Shown piece by piece: positions 1-8,826 of a stretch of 38,566 nt of DNA. The notes under the pieces were generated by a model, which did not search any database, was not told the DNA's origin, and was given only the letters and a program-made list of their open reading frames with translations. The translations under genes and the position numbers were made by a program. Numbering within the stretch: position 1 is the stretch's first letter; the number at the start of each line of letters is the position of its first letter. Origin of the DNA: Lachnospiraceae bacterium (GTDB taxonomy: Bacteria > Bacillota > Clostridia > Lachnospirales > Lachnospiraceae); NCBI GenBank assembly GCA_017521195.1, contig JAFXGP010000081.1:1-38566 (forward strand), given 5' to 3'.

Positions 1-1
1 A

Positions 2-988
2 CAGAAAATAAAATTATATGACAATAAACATTTAAAAGTGACAGATGCTGCTATTCAGGCTAATTTCCCGAATGATGGATTTTTCCCAAAGCGTGGTAAA
101 GAGCTTAACTTTACTGTAGATGGAATTAAAAAGATTGTCCGCGGAGAAGTCGGGGAAGGTGCACAGATTCTTGTGAATGGAAAACCGGCAAATATTCATA
201 CAAGAATTAATAAAGAAGATATTATTTATGTTGAAGAATCCACAGCAGGTGCCCCGGCTAAAATGGAAATTTCCCAATTACCTGAAAGTGGTGGTTCTTT
301 AGTTGTTGAAATTAATCAGAAAAAGGTTCAGTTACCTAAATTTGCATCTGTAAACGGCAAACTAGAGTCTGCTTATTATAAGATTCAGGATGGAGATGAT
401 ATTGAATTCTTAAAATACTATACCATAGAACAGATTTTACAGTTTATGGACGTTTCTGCAGATACCTATAATACATATTATGTAAACAATAATAAGGCTA
501 ACATGCAGACAAAAGTATATGAAAACTTTTCCGTACTGATGTCTAAAACAGAAATGGCAACAACCTATGCAGAACTTTTTGAAGAAGATGATGATGTAAC
601 AGTATCCGAAGATAGTAATGAGATGTCTGAAAATGAAAGTGATTTTATGTCAGCAACGGAAATGTCTTCTTATGAAACTACATTGGAAGATTCTGCAGAT
701 AAAAAATCAGATACAAATCTTGACAATAAACAGGATAAGGGTGTAGATAATAAGAATGTAACAGAAGTTCCTTTGGAAAATAAACGAATGATTGTTATGG
801 TTAATCGTAAACCGGTGGTATTACGAGGAAAGCCGAAATATGTTTTTGTAGATATTTTTGATTTTATTGATTTTGATTTATCCAAACCTCAAGGAGCTAT
901 TGTAACTAACCTAAACGGTAATCAGGCGCAGTTTATGGAAGAACTCCATGAAGGTGATATGATAGAAGTTTATTGGAAAACAATCTAA
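2..988 (+). CDS. C-terminal part of a large protein, possibly FtsA-like (5' end outside window)
   Basis: The frame is open from position 2 with no stop, so the GTG at 38 is probably internal and the gene begins upstream of the window. What remains is about 328 residues: a beta-grasp-looking segment (ILVNGKPANIHTRINKED), a second beta-rich stretch, a helical part, a low-complexity acidic and Asn/Lys-rich linker (roughly residues 185-250 counted from the GTG), and a second beta-grasp-like end with RKPVVLRGKPKYVFVDI. From memory, this layout resembles the tail of long Lachnospiraceae proteins annotated as cell division protein FtsA (actin-fold ATPase plus extra domains). The ATPase core is not in view, so that name is an inference. 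It ends 19 bp before the next gene, whose Shine-Dalgarno AAGGAGAG lies in the gap, so the two are probably cotranscribed. Confidence 0.5.
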   Translation, partial: QKIKLYDNKHLKVTDAAIQANFPNDGFFPKRGKELNFTVDGIKKIVRGEVGEGAQILVNGKPANIHTRINKEDIIYVEESTAGAPAKMEISQLPESGGSLVVEINQKKVQLPKFASVNGKLESAYYKIQDGDDIEFLKYYTIEQILQFMDVSADTYNTYYVNNNKANMQTKVYENFSVLMSKTEMATTYAELFEEDDDVTVSEDSNEMSENESDFMSATEMSSYETTLEDSADKKSDTNLDNKQDKGVDNKNVTEVPLENKRMIVMVNRKPVVLRGKPKYVFVDIFDFIDFDLSKPQGAIVTNLNGNQAQFMEELHEGDMIEVYWKTI

Positions 989-1007
989 GAAGGAGAGAGC
1001 ATTATAA

Positions 1008-1808
1008 ATGGAGTTATGTAGTATTGCCAGCGGAAGCAGTGGAAACTGTATTTACGTGGGAACCGATGCTACACATCTGTTAGTAGATGTTGGAATCAGT
1101 GGTAAAAAAACAGAAGGCGGTCTTAACAGTATTGGACAATCTCTCACGAATATTGATGGAATTCTGATTACTCATGAGCATTCAGATCATATTTGCGGAT
1201 TGGGTGTGCTTAGCAGAAAATATCATATTCCCATTTATGCAACTTGCGGAACCATTAATGCAATTAAAAATAGTTCCTCAGTAGGTAAAATAGAAGAAGA
1301 GTTATTTGTACCGGTTAAGGCTGATGAGAGTTTTCGAATTAAAGATATTACCGTAGATCCTATGCGTACTTCTCATGACGCAGCGGAACCGGTAGCATAC
1401 CGTATGAAATATGGAAATAAAAAAATTGCTATTGCTACGGATTTGGGGACTTATAATGAATACACTGTGGAATGTTTAAAAGGAATGGATTTATTGTTTT
1501 TAGAAGCGAACCATGATGTAAACATGTTACAAGTTGGTCCATATCCATATCAGTTAAAAAGAAGAATTCTGGGTGACAGGGGACATTTATCCAACGAATT
1601 ATCAGGGCAGTTACTAAAAAGAATTGCTCATGAAAAACTTCAGGGAGTTGTTTTAGGTCATCTGAGTAAGGATAATAATATTCCTGAATTGGCTTATGAA
1701 ACAGTTCGTGTAGAATTAGCAATGGGAAGTGACATATACAATGAAGTTCAATTCCCAATAACTGTAGCAAAAAGAGATGAAGTATCTTCTGTGATAAAAA
1801 TAGCATAA
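1008..1808 (+). CDS. MBL-fold metallo-hydrolase, YycJ/WalJ type
   Basis: A 266-residue cytosolic metallo-beta-lactamase-fold hydrolase. The metal-binding motif THEHSDHICG gives His56, His58, Asp60 and His61. Further ligand-type residues are seen in RTSHDAAEPV, in LFLEANHD and in VVLGHLSKDNN near the C-terminus. The start MELCSIASGSSGNC is typical of the YycJ/WalJ group, members of which have been described as exonucleases that link cell division and DNA metabolism in Bacillus-type bacteria. Here it is not beside walRK; it follows the possibly FtsA-like gene by 19 bp, so a role at division is suggested only by context. The substrate cannot be read from the sequence. The start is supported by the Shine-Dalgarno AAGGAGAG. 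Confidence 0.85.
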   Translation: MELCSIASGSSGNCIYVGTDATHLLVDVGISGKKTEGGLNSIGQSLTNIDGILITHEHSDHICGLGVLSRKYHIPIYATCGTINAIKNSSSVGKIEEELFVPVKADESFRIKDITVDPMRTSHDAAEPVAYRMKYGNKKIAIATDLGTYNEYTVECLKGMDLLFLEANHDVNMLQVGPYPYQLKRRILGDRGHLSNELSGQLLKRIAHEKLQGVVLGHLSKDNNIPELAYETVRVELAMGSDIYNEVQFPITVAKRDEVSSVIKIA

Positions 1809-1890
1809 ACGCAGACGTATATTTATAGAAGATTAAAATTGTAATATTAAAAAATAAAAATTGTATGCATTAGCAAATGTGGAGGAAATT

Positions 1891-2163
1891 ATGAAAAAGA
1901 CAATTATTACAGTAGTAGGAAAAGATACCGTTGGTATTATTGCTAAAGTTTGTGTATATTTAGCTGAAAACAATATTAATATTTTAGATATTTCCCAGAC
2001 TATCGTTCAGGGATATTTTAATATGATGATGATTGTAGACAGAACAGAAAGCACAAAACATTTCAAAGAAACAGCAGAAGATCTTGCGAAATTAGGTGAA
2101 GAAATCGGTGTTATTATCAGATGTCAGCGAGAAGATATTTTTAACAGTATGCACAGAATTTAA
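1891..2163 (+). CDS. ACT domain-containing protein
   Basis: A 90-residue protein that is a single ACT domain: [18 protein letters not shown], then helix [10 protein letters not shown], then strand [11 protein letters not shown] domains bind small ligands, often amino acids, and usually work as dimers. The ATG at 1891 is preceded by GGAGG at 1881-1885 with a 5-nt gap, so the longer frame starting with TTG at 1861 is not needed. It sits 44 bp ahead of the UPF0210 gene. This ACT plus UPF0210 order is conserved in many Firmicutes and archaea, which implies that the ACT protein senses or controls something connected with the partner. The ligand is unknown. Confidence 0.88.
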   Translation: MKKTIITVVGKDTVGIIAKVCVYLAENNINILDISQTIVQGYFNMMMIVDRTESTKHFKETAEDLAKLGEEIGVIIRCQREDIFNSMHRI

Positions 2164-2207
2164 TTTGTTACAAAATTACTATATCAAAAGAAAGGCATGA
2201 AGATAAA

Positions 2208-3572
2208 ATGTTAAACATATATGAAGTTGCTGAAACTAATAAGATGATTGAAAAAGAAAATCTGGATGTAAGAACTATTACTTTAGGTATCAGTCTTCTG
2301 GACTGTATAGATTCAGACTTAGATAAATTAAATGAAAAGATATATAATAAAATTTATGAGGCAGCTAAGAATTTAGTTTCTACAGGCGAAGATATTGCCA
2401 GAGAATTCGGTATTCCCATTGTAAATAAAAGAATCTCTGTAACACCCATTGCATTGATTGGTGGTGCAGCTTGCAAAACAAGTTCTGATTTTGTAACTAT
2501 TGCAAAAACCTTGGATAATGTTGCAAAAAAAGTGGGTGTTAATTTTATTGGCGGGTATTCTGCCTTGGTTTCTAAAGGGATGACAAAAGCAGATGAATTA
2601 TTGATTCGTTCTATCCCTGAGGCATTGGCGAATACAGAAAGAGTTTGTAGTTCTATTAATTTAGGTTCTACAAAAACCGGTATTAACATGGATGCAGTAC
2701 GACTTATGGGTGACATTGTAAAAGAAACAGCAGAATATACCAAAGAATCTGATTCTTTAGGATGTGCTAAATTAGTAGTATTTTGTAATGCACCTGATGA
2801 TAACCCATTTATGGCAGGAGCTTTCCATGGTGTAACAGAAGCAGATTATATTATTAATGTTGGCGTAAGCGGACCGGGTGTTGTTAAAACTGCTCTTGAA
2901 AAAGTAAAAGGTGAAAGTTTTGAAGTAATGTGTGAAACTATTAAGAAAACTGCCTTTAAAGTAACTCGTGTAGGTCAGTTGGTAGCCAAAGAAGCATCCA
3001 GACGTATGGGCGTTCCGTTTGGTATTGTAGATTTATCCTTAGCTCCAACACCGGCGGTCGGAGACTCTGTAGCAGATATTTTGTGTGAAATGGGATTGGA
3101 ATATGCAGGGGCACCGGGAACAACAGCTGCATTAGCAATTTTAAATGATCAGGTAAAAAAAGGCGGAGTTATGGCTTCTTCCTATGTAGGTGGCTTAAGC
3201 GGTGCATTTATTCCTGTCAGTGAAGATCAGGGAATGATTGATGCAGTTGTGGCAGGAGCATTAACATTAGAAAAATTAGAAGCAATGACTTGTGTATGTT
3301 CCGTGGGATTAGATATGATTGCGATTCCGGGTGATACCAAAGCAACTACTATTTCCGGTATTATTGCAGATGAACTTGCCATCGGTATGATTAATCAGAA
3401 AACAACTGCCGTACGTATTATTCCTGTTATCGGCAAAGGAGTAGGAGAAACTGTAGAATTTGGTGGACTTTTAGGTTATGCACCTATCATGCCTGTAAAT
3501 CAGTTCTCTTGTGATGCTTTTGTAAACCGTGGCGGAAGAATCCCGGCACCGATTCATAGTTTTAAAAACTAA
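2208..3572 (+). CDS. PFL family protein (UPF0210/DUF711)
   Basis: A 454-residue soluble protein of the UPF0210 (DUF711) family, which has a pyruvate-formate-lyase-like or anaerobic-reductase-like fold but no established reaction. The full-length family pattern is present: N-terminal [14 protein letters not shown], the glycine-rich [43 protein letters not shown] and the C-terminal [20 protein letters not shown]. Several cysteines are present, but no glycyl-radical motif was recognised. The length is normal for the family. A weak ribosome site AAAGG lies 12 nt before the ATG. It is paired with the ACT-domain gene upstream, and the two probably form one transcript. Confidence 0.85.
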   Translation: MLNIYEVAETNKMIEKENLDVRTITLGISLLDCIDSDLDKLNEKIYNKIYEAAKNLVSTGEDIAREFGIPIVNKRISVTPIALIGGAACKTSSDFVTIAKTLDNVAKKVGVNFIGGYSALVSKGMTKADELLIRSIPEALANTERVCSSINLGSTKTGINMDAVRLMGDIVKETAEYTKESDSLGCAKLVVFCNAPDDNPFMAGAFHGVTEADYIINVGVSGPGVVKTALEKVKGESFEVMCETIKKTAFKVTRVGQLVAKEASRRMGVPFGIVDLSLAPTPAVGDSVADILCEMGLEYAGAPGTTAALAILNDQVKKGGVMASSYVGGLSGAFIPVSEDQGMIDAVVAGALTLEKLEAMTCVCSVGLDMIAIPGDTKATTISGIIADELAIGMINQKTTAVRIIPVIGKGVGETVEFGGLLGYAPIMPVNQFSCDAFVNRGGRIPAPIHSFKN

Positions 3573-3613
3573 GAAATCTAAAAAAAAATATAGGAAAAAC
3601 TAAGATTTCAAGG

Positions 3614-3674
3614 TATAATGTATATATACTATAAAGGGGATTTTACCATAAAAAAGTAAGTTTTAATTATGGTA
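3614..3674 (+). promoter_or_regulatory. Possible promoter and leader hairpin ahead of the small phage-like gene
   Basis: TATAAT at 3614-3619 is a perfect -10 hexamer, but there is no convincing -35 at 17 bp, so the promoter call is weak. Downstream, TACCATAA (3644-3651) and TTATGGTA (3667-3674) form an 8-bp inverted repeat with a 15-nt loop that ends just before the ribosome site of the next gene. A stable hairpin here could influence translation start. Confidence 0.4.
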
Positions 3675-3690
3675 GGAAATGGAGGTTGCT

Positions 3691-3981
3691 ATGAAATATA
3701 GACGAACACCGATTGAAGCTGATGTTATAAAATATGAAGCAGGTAAAGAATTAGAAGATGGATTTGAATTGTTAGCGGATGTGGTAGTAAAAGGTTGGAT
3801 TGTAACAGACTTCCTTGTGAAAATTACGAAAGAAAATGGTGATATTGTATGTCCTTACATTACTCATCGCAGAGGTCGTACTTTTATCGGCGAAGATGAT
3901 TATATAATCCTTGAAGCAGATGGCACAAAACATGTGTGCGGTGCAGATAAAATCTGGAAACGTTTTGAATTGAATGAATAG
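3691..3981 (+). CDS. Small phage-type protein (GDYI-like motif)
   Basis: A 96-residue protein that starts MKYRRTPIEADVIKY and ends with DDYIILEADGTKHVCGADKIWKRF. Small proteins of tailed phages and prophages often begin MKYRKKPVVIEA and end with [20 protein letters not shown]; the first and last thirds here match that pattern. Their function is not established. The ATG at 3691 is chosen over the in-frame ATG at 3679 because GGAGG (3681-3685) lies 5 nt before it. No other phage gene is nearby, so it is a lone relic or a domesticated gene. The coding frame is intact. Confidence 0.65.
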   Translation: MKYRRTPIEADVIKYEAGKELEDGFELLADVVVKGWIVTDFLVKITKENGDIVCPYITHRRGRTFIGEDDYIILEADGTKHVCGADKIWKRFELNE

Positions 3982-4009
3982 TTCTAATTGAAAATTTAAT
4001 TAAGAAATG

Positions 4010-4068
4010 AGGCTGTTGTAGAAGTTGAATTCTGTGCTAGAAAACAACTGATTATGACAGTCTTTTTT
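4010..4068 (+). terminator. Probable terminator after the phage-like gene
   Basis: AGGCTGT (4010-4016) can pair with ACAGTCT (4057-4063), with inner TTGT/ACAA pairing, and TTTTTT follows at 4063-4068. The loop is long, so confidence is moderate. Confidence 0.5.
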
Positions 4069-4082
4069 AAACATGGTACAAT
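4054..4082 (+). promoter_or_regulatory. Sigma-A-type promoter for the TPR/DUF4037 gene
   Basis: ATGACA (4054-4059), a 17-bp spacer and TACAAT (4077-4082) with an extended -10 TG at 4074-4075. The -35 lies inside the 3' arm of the upstream terminator. Transcription would start near 4089, about 28 nt before the ATG. Confidence 0.6.
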
Positions 4083-4116
4083 TAATTCTTATAAATCATG
4101 GTATGAAAGGTAAAGT

Positions 4117-6528
4117 ATGAGAAGTGTAGATGAAATTCTGGCAGGATTAGATAAATTATTTGAAGAGCAAAGAATGGCTGAAGTAGAACCATATTTACAG
4201 GAAGCACTTAAAGAAGCCATGGAAATAAATGACGATTCTACAGTAATAACTATCGTAAATGAGTTGATTGGTTTTTATCGGGATACCAGTCAATATGAAA
4301 AATCTATATATTACTGCGAACAAATTTTACCATTTATGGAAAATAAAGGATTGAAAAACAGTATTCATTATGCCACAACATGTCTGAATGTAGCTAATGC
4401 CTACCGTGCTGCAGGAGAATGGAATGTTTCTTTAAAATACTATGAAGAAGTAAAAACGATATATGATAAAATGCTTGCTCCTACAGATAGTTTGTATGCC
4501 AGCTATTTTAATAATTTAAGTCTTTTATATCAGGAAATGGGAGATTTTGCAAAAGCGGCAGAATGTTTAAAAACTGCATTAGCAATTATTGAAACTTATG
4601 GAGATATTATTAAAGTTGCTATTACATGTTCCAATTTAGCAGCTTCCTTATTACGAATTGGAAGACAGCAACAAGCAGAAGAATTCTTGAATCGTTCATT
4701 GCAAATTTTTATAGATGATGGTGAACAAGATTTCCATTATGGTGCAGCATTATCTGTTATGGGAGAATTGCAATTTCAAAAAGGAAATGATGAGGATTCA
4801 AAATACTATTATCAGAAAGCATTGGCAGAACTGGAAAAGCATGTAGGAAAGACGGAGTACTATTATCGTACATTAGATAATCTGGAACAGGTTGAGAAAA
4901 TGTTTGAAAGAAATCAGAGTAGTTCTGATATGGGAACAAAAGCTAATAAAAATTTATCAGGAAATTTAAAAAATAGTTTAAGATATCAGATGTTTGAGGA
5001 TTTTTATTATGAATATGGGGAACCCATGCTTCAAAAAAAATTTCCGGCATTTGTAGATAAGATTGCTATAGGAAAAGCCGGAGAAGGTTCCGAGTGTTTT
5101 GGTTTTGATGATGAATTTTCTCTGGACCATGATTTTGGACCGGGATTTTGCATGTGGGTAACGCGGGAAACTTATGAACAGATTGGAACATTTTTACAGG
5201 CAGAATATGATAAATTGCCCACGTCTTTTCGTGGAATCACTAGAAATAACCTGGAAACCGGAAAAGGCAGAGTAGGTGTCTGCATAATTGAAGATTTTTA
5301 TCAAAGAATTCTGGGGATGGAAAAAGCACCGGAAACGTTGGAAGAATGGACTCATGTAGAAGAGTTTGCTCTTGCTACAGCAACCAATGGCTGGGTGTTA
5401 AAAGATGAAGAAGGAAAATTCAGTAATATCCGCAGTCAGTTATTAGCTTATTATCCGGATGAAATCTGGCTTTCCAAAATTGCTCAAAGTTTATATTCTA
5501 TTTCCCAATACGGACAGTATAATTACGGAAGAATGGCAAGAAGAGCAGATATAGTAACTGCAGAACAATGCCGCAGCAATTTTATGAAAAGTGTAATGGA
5601 ACTTGTTTATCTTCTGAATCGTACTTATGCACCATATTATAAATGGATGTTTAAAGGAATGGAAAAATTGGAGGATTTTGGAGTTTCTGAAAAATTATGT
5701 CAATTAGTCTTAATACCAATTATGAATATAGAAGAAAATGAAACTTCTATGGAAGAAATTTGTATTTTGTTGTTGGAACAGATGGAGAGAAAAGAGTTCC
5801 TTAAGAGAATTCCTCAGACAACATATTTGGAACATTATATAGGACAGGTGCTAAACTATTCAGCTTATCATCAAAACAATGATAAGGCAGAAAAAAATAG
5901 TAAGAAAAATAGAAAAGAACAGCTTGTAAAAGAACTTGTAACGTTAGAATGGCAAAATTTTGATAAAGTAAAAAATGAGGGCGGCAGAGCGGATTGTCAG
6001 GATGACTGGGGAACTTTTTCCATTATGCGGACCAGTCAGTATTTAACCTGGAGTGAGGAAATGCTTGAAAGCTACATTCAGGATTTTAAAGAAGCTATGT
6101 CAAAAAATTGGAATCTGATTACGGAGAAATATGGAAGAATGATGGAGTCCACAGCACCCAAACGTTTTGAAGAAATGAAAGAGAATTTCCCCTATTTATC
6201 AGAAGAGAAAAAGGTGATTATTGATGAAATTGTAAAAATTCAGGTTGCATGGATGGAAGAATTTGCTTCTGAATATCCTTATATGGCAGGAAACAGCAGG
6301 GTAATTCATACTTATGAGGATACCATATATTCAACTTCTTTTGAAACTTATCTCAGGGGAGAAATGAGAACTTATTCTGATAAAACTCTTGATTTGTATG
6401 GAAGATTTATTGTGTCATATTTACAGGCAGGGAAGAATCTGACAAAAGAAATTATGACTAACACTGCACTTTTGTATGGATATGAAAGCCTGGAAAAGGC
6501 AGAAGAATTATTGGCAATGCAAAATTAA
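4117..6528 (+). CDS. TPR-repeat protein with nucleotidyltransferase-like DUF4037 and DUF4125 domains
   Basis: An 803-residue cytosolic protein of three parts. Residues about 1-270 are tetratricopeptide repeats (for example YASYFNNLSLLYQEMGDFAK and ITCSNLAASLLRIGRQQQ). Residues about 288-520 match DUF4037: GEGSECFGFDDEFSLDHDFG near residues 322-341 looks like a minimal nucleotidyltransferase signature, with a G-x-G-S loop and an Asp337-x-Asp339 metal pair. Residues about 570-790 are helical and match DUF4125, with the stretch LVTLEWQNFDKVKNEGGRA followed by DDWGTFSIMRTSQY. The substrate is unknown; NMP or nucleotide transfer to a protein, RNA or small molecule is an inference from the motif. 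It appears to be transcribed alone from the promoter at 4054-4082, with the DUF523 gene 70 bp downstream possibly cotranscribed. A ribosome site (GAAAGG) precedes the ATG. Confidence 0.8.
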   Translation: MRSVDEILAGLDKLFEEQRMAEVEPYLQEALKEAMEINDDSTVITIVNELIGFYRDTSQYEKSIYYCEQILPFMENKGLKNSIHYATTCLNVANAYRAAGEWNVSLKYYEEVKTIYDKMLAPTDSLYASYFNNLSLLYQEMGDFAKAAECLKTALAIIETYGDIIKVAITCSNLAASLLRIGRQQQAEEFLNRSLQIFIDDGEQDFHYGAALSVMGELQFQKGNDEDSKYYYQKALAELEKHVGKTEYYYRTLDNLEQVEKMFERNQSSSDMGTKANKNLSGNLKNSLRYQMFEDFYYEYGEPMLQKKFPAFVDKIAIGKAGEGSECFGFDDEFSLDHDFGPGFCMWVTRETYEQIGTFLQAEYDKLPTSFRGITRNNLETGKGRVGVCIIEDFYQRILGMEKAPETLEEWTHVEEFALATATNGWVLKDEEGKFSNIRSQLLAYYPDEIWLSKIAQSLYSISQYGQYNYGRMARRADIVTAEQCRSNFMKSVMELVYLLNRTYAPYYKWMFKGMEKLEDFGVSEKLCQLVLIPIMNIEENETSMEEICILLLEQMERKEFLKRIPQTTYLEHYIGQVLNYSAYHQNNDKAEKNSKKNRKEQLVKELVTLEWQNFDKVKNEGGRADCQDDWGTFSIMRTSQYLTWSEEMLESYIQDFKEAMSKNWNLITEKYGRMMESTAPKRFEEMKENFPYLSEEKKVIIDEIVKIQVAWMEEFASEYPYMAGNSRVIHTYEDTIYSTSFETYLRGEMRTYSDKTLDLYGRFIVSYLQAGKNLTKEIMTNTALLYGYESLEKAEELLAMQN

Positions 6529-6598
6529 AAGTTTATTTTGTTGAAAATATATATTCAATTACCTATACCTAAGATAAATGAAAGGAATTATAAGTAAT

Positions 6599-7015
6599 AT
6601 GAAAATTATGGTCAGTGCTTGTTTATTAGGGGAGAATTGTAAGTATAATGGCGGAAATAATCTTAGCAAGAAGGTTTTGGAATTTATAAAAGGTCATGAA
6701 GTAATTTCCGTATGCCCCGAGGTTATGGGCGGTTTACCAATTCCCAGAATTCCCGCTGAGATAGTAAATGGTGTAGTAACTACGAAAGATGGACATAATG
6801 TAGATAAAGAATTTAGGATAGGGGCTGAAATGGCATTACAAATTGCCAAAGAGAATCAGGTTGATTTAGTGGTTTTGCAATCCAGAAGTCCGAGTTGCGG
6901 TCTAAAACAGATTTATGACGGCAGTTTTTCCGGTAAACGAATTGACGGGCAAGGTATATTCGCTAAAATGCTTATTGAAAATAGGTTTCAAGTAGTAGAT
7001 ATGGAAGAGTTATAA
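6599..7015 (+). CDS. DUF523 domain-containing protein
   Basis: A 138-residue single-domain DUF523 protein. The start MKIMVSACLLGENCKYNG is the family's usual N-terminus, and conserved cysteines occur in SACLLGENC and in SRSPSCG. CPEVMGGLPIPRIPAE is another family hallmark. The cysteines suggest metal or cofactor binding, but the function is not known. The ATG at 6599 is preferred over 6578 because the protein family starts there and AAAGGA (6581-6586) precedes it, although its 12-nt gap is long. It may be cotranscribed with the large gene upstream. Confidence 0.82.
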   Translation: MKIMVSACLLGENCKYNGGNNLSKKVLEFIKGHEVISVCPEVMGGLPIPRIPAEIVNGVVTTKDGHNVDKEFRIGAEMALQIAKENQVDLVVLQSRSPSCGLKQIYDGSFSGKRIDGQGIFAKMLIENRFQVVDMEEL

Positions 7016-7155
7016 AATGTTAGATTTTTAAAAAATCATATTGATTCTGACCTAACGTCATAGCTTATGTTAATATTACACACGGTAGATAATTTTTAGT
7101 AAGTAATATTTATGTTTTCTACGAAAAGAGTTAAACTATAATTTATTAAGACAAG

Positions 7156-7189
7156 AAAAAGAATCTGTTAAAAGAGCAGGTTCTTTTTT
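7156..7189 (+). terminator. Intrinsic terminator
   Basis: AAAAAGAATCTG (7156-7167) pairs with CAGGTTCTTTTT (7177-7188), with one G-U pair, a 9-nt loop and a T run. It lies 140 bp after the DUF523 stop and directly before the -35 of the polymerase promoter, so it insulates the SOS unit from upstream transcription. Confidence 0.75.
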
Positions 7190-7190
7190 A

Positions 7191-7219
7191 TTGGCAAGAA
7201 CATGTGTTTGGGGTATAAT
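7191..7219 (+). promoter_or_regulatory. SOS-type promoter: LexA-box-like sequence inside a sigma-A spacer
   Basis: TTGGCA (7191-7196), exactly 17 bp, then TATAAT (7214-7219). The spacer starts with AGAACATGTGTTTG (7197-7210), which matches the Gram-positive LexA (DinR) box CGAAC-N4-GTTCG closely: GAAC and GTTTG half-sites separated by 4 bp. A repressor bound there would cover the region between -35 and -10. The gene downstream is a Y-family polymerase, a common LexA target, which supports the call. Confidence 0.8.
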
Positions 7220-7294
7220 GAATTATATTATTTGAATAAATGGAAATAACAAATATTACGTTATTATAGAAGTTTTCAAGAAAGGAGGCAGAAA

Positions 7295-8818
7295 ATGGAA
7301 CAAAAAACATATATTGCAATTGATTTAAAATCTTTTTATGCCTCCGTGGAATGTAGGGAACGAGGGCTGGACCCTTTAACTACAAACCTTGTTGTGGCGG
7401 ATGTCAGTAGATCACAGAAAACTATTTGTCTGGCTGTTTCCCCTTCTTTGAAAGAATATGGAATTCCGGGACGCCCCAGATTATTTGAAGTAGTTCAGCA
7501 GATAAAAGAAGCTAATGCCAGAAGAATCAGAAAATCTCCAGAAGGGAAATTTGTCGGAAAATCTTCTGACGCCATAGAATTAAAAAATAATTCGTCTTTG
7601 GAAATAGATTTTATAGCAGCACCACCACAAATGGCAAAATATATAGAGTGGAGCACTAAAATTTATAATGTATATTTGAAATATGCCGCACCGGAAGATA
7701 TTCATGTATATTCTATTGATGAAGTATTTATTGATATTACATCATATTTAAAAAACAGTGGTCTTTCTGCCAGAGAATATACAAAACAGATTATACGTGA
7801 TGTAGATAAAACAACTCATATTACAGCAACCGCAGGAATCGGAACAAATCTGTATTTGTGTAAAGTAGCCATGGATATTATGGCCAAGAAAGTCGATGCA
7901 GATGAAGATGGTGTAAGAATCGCTGAATTGGATGAAATGTCTTACAGAAAATTATTATGGAATCATAGACCACTTACAGATTTTTGGCGTGTAGGAAAAG
8001 GTTATCGAAAAAAACTGAAAGAGAACGGTCTTTTTACCATGGGTGATATTGCAAGGTGTTCCATCGGAAAAGCCAACGAATATCATAATGAGGATTTACT
8101 GTATAAATTATTTGGAATCAATGCGGAATTGTTGATTGACCATGCCTGGGGGTGGGAACCATGTACCATTGCTGATGTAAAAGCCTATAAACCGGAAAAT
8201 AATTGTATCGGTTCCGGTCAGGTATTACATTGTCCTTATACATTTGAAAAAGCAAGAATTATTGTCATGGAGATGACGGATTTGCTGGTGCTAGATCTGG
8301 TAGATAAAGGTCTGGTAACAGATCAGATGGTATTAACGATAGGATATGATATTGAAAATTTAAATGATGCCATAAGAAATAGCGAATACAAAGGTGAAGT
8401 AACCATAGACCATTATGGACGAAGAGTTCCTAAACATGCCCATGGAACAACCAATCTTACACGAAAAACTTCCTCTACCAAAATAATTACGGAAGCAGTT
8501 ATGGAACTTTATGATCGTATTGTAAATCCAAGTCTTCTGGTTAGACGAGTAACACTTACGGCAAATCATGTAACAGATGAAAAAAGTGTAGTAGAAGAAA
8601 ATTCATATGAACAGATGAGTTTATTTACTGATTATGATGTTAGTATTCAAAGGCAACAGCAAGAGGCAGAAGAATTGGAACGTGAAAGAAGAATGCAAAA
8701 GGCTGTACTTAGTATTAAGAAAAAGTATGGAAAAAATGCAATTTTGAAAGGAATGAATCTGCAGGAAGGTGCTACTACAATGGAGAGAAATAATCAAATT
8801 GGAGGACATAAAGCTTAA
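7295..8818 (+). CDS. Y-family DNA polymerase (UmuC/DinB/UvrX-like)
   Basis: A 507-residue lesion-bypass polymerase. Catalytic acidic residues are seen in YIAIDLKSFYASVE (Asp10) and in VYSIDEVFIDIT (Asp142, Glu143). The little-finger domain follows, with typical LTRKTSSTKIITEAVMELYD and LLVRRVTLTANHV. A charged coiled stretch (QRQQQEAEELERERRMQKA) lies near the C-terminus. It is longer than DinB (about 350-400 residues) and resembles the UmuC/UvrX-like branch common in Firmicutes mobile and SOS loci. AAAGGAGG (7281-7288) sits 6 nt before the ATG. It is read from the LexA-box promoter and followed closely by a YolD-like gene, the usual partner. It synthesises DNA across damaged templates at low fidelity. 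Confidence 0.92.
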   Translation: MEQKTYIAIDLKSFYASVECRERGLDPLTTNLVVADVSRSQKTICLAVSPSLKEYGIPGRPRLFEVVQQIKEANARRIRKSPEGKFVGKSSDAIELKNNSSLEIDFIAAPPQMAKYIEWSTKIYNVYLKYAAPEDIHVYSIDEVFIDITSYLKNSGLSAREYTKQIIRDVDKTTHITATAGIGTNLYLCKVAMDIMAKKVDADEDGVRIAELDEMSYRKLLWNHRPLTDFWRVGKGYRKKLKENGLFTMGDIARCSIGKANEYHNEDLLYKLFGINAELLIDHAWGWEPCTIADVKAYKPENNCIGSGQVLHCPYTFEKARIIVMEMTDLLVLDLVDKGLVTDQMVLTIGYDIENLNDAIRNSEYKGEVTIDHYGRRVPKHAHGTTNLTRKTSSTKIITEAVMELYDRIVNPSLLVRRVTLTANHVTDEKSVVEENSYEQMSLFTDYDVSIQRQQQEAEELERERRMQKAVLSIKKKYGKNAILKGMNLQEGATTMERNNQIGGHKA

Positions 8819-8826
8819 TAAATAAT

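Noticed and set aside
38-40. GTG at 38 as the start codon of the first gene
   Set aside because: The frame is open upstream to position 2 and no ribosome site precedes the GTG, so the gene most likely starts outside the window.
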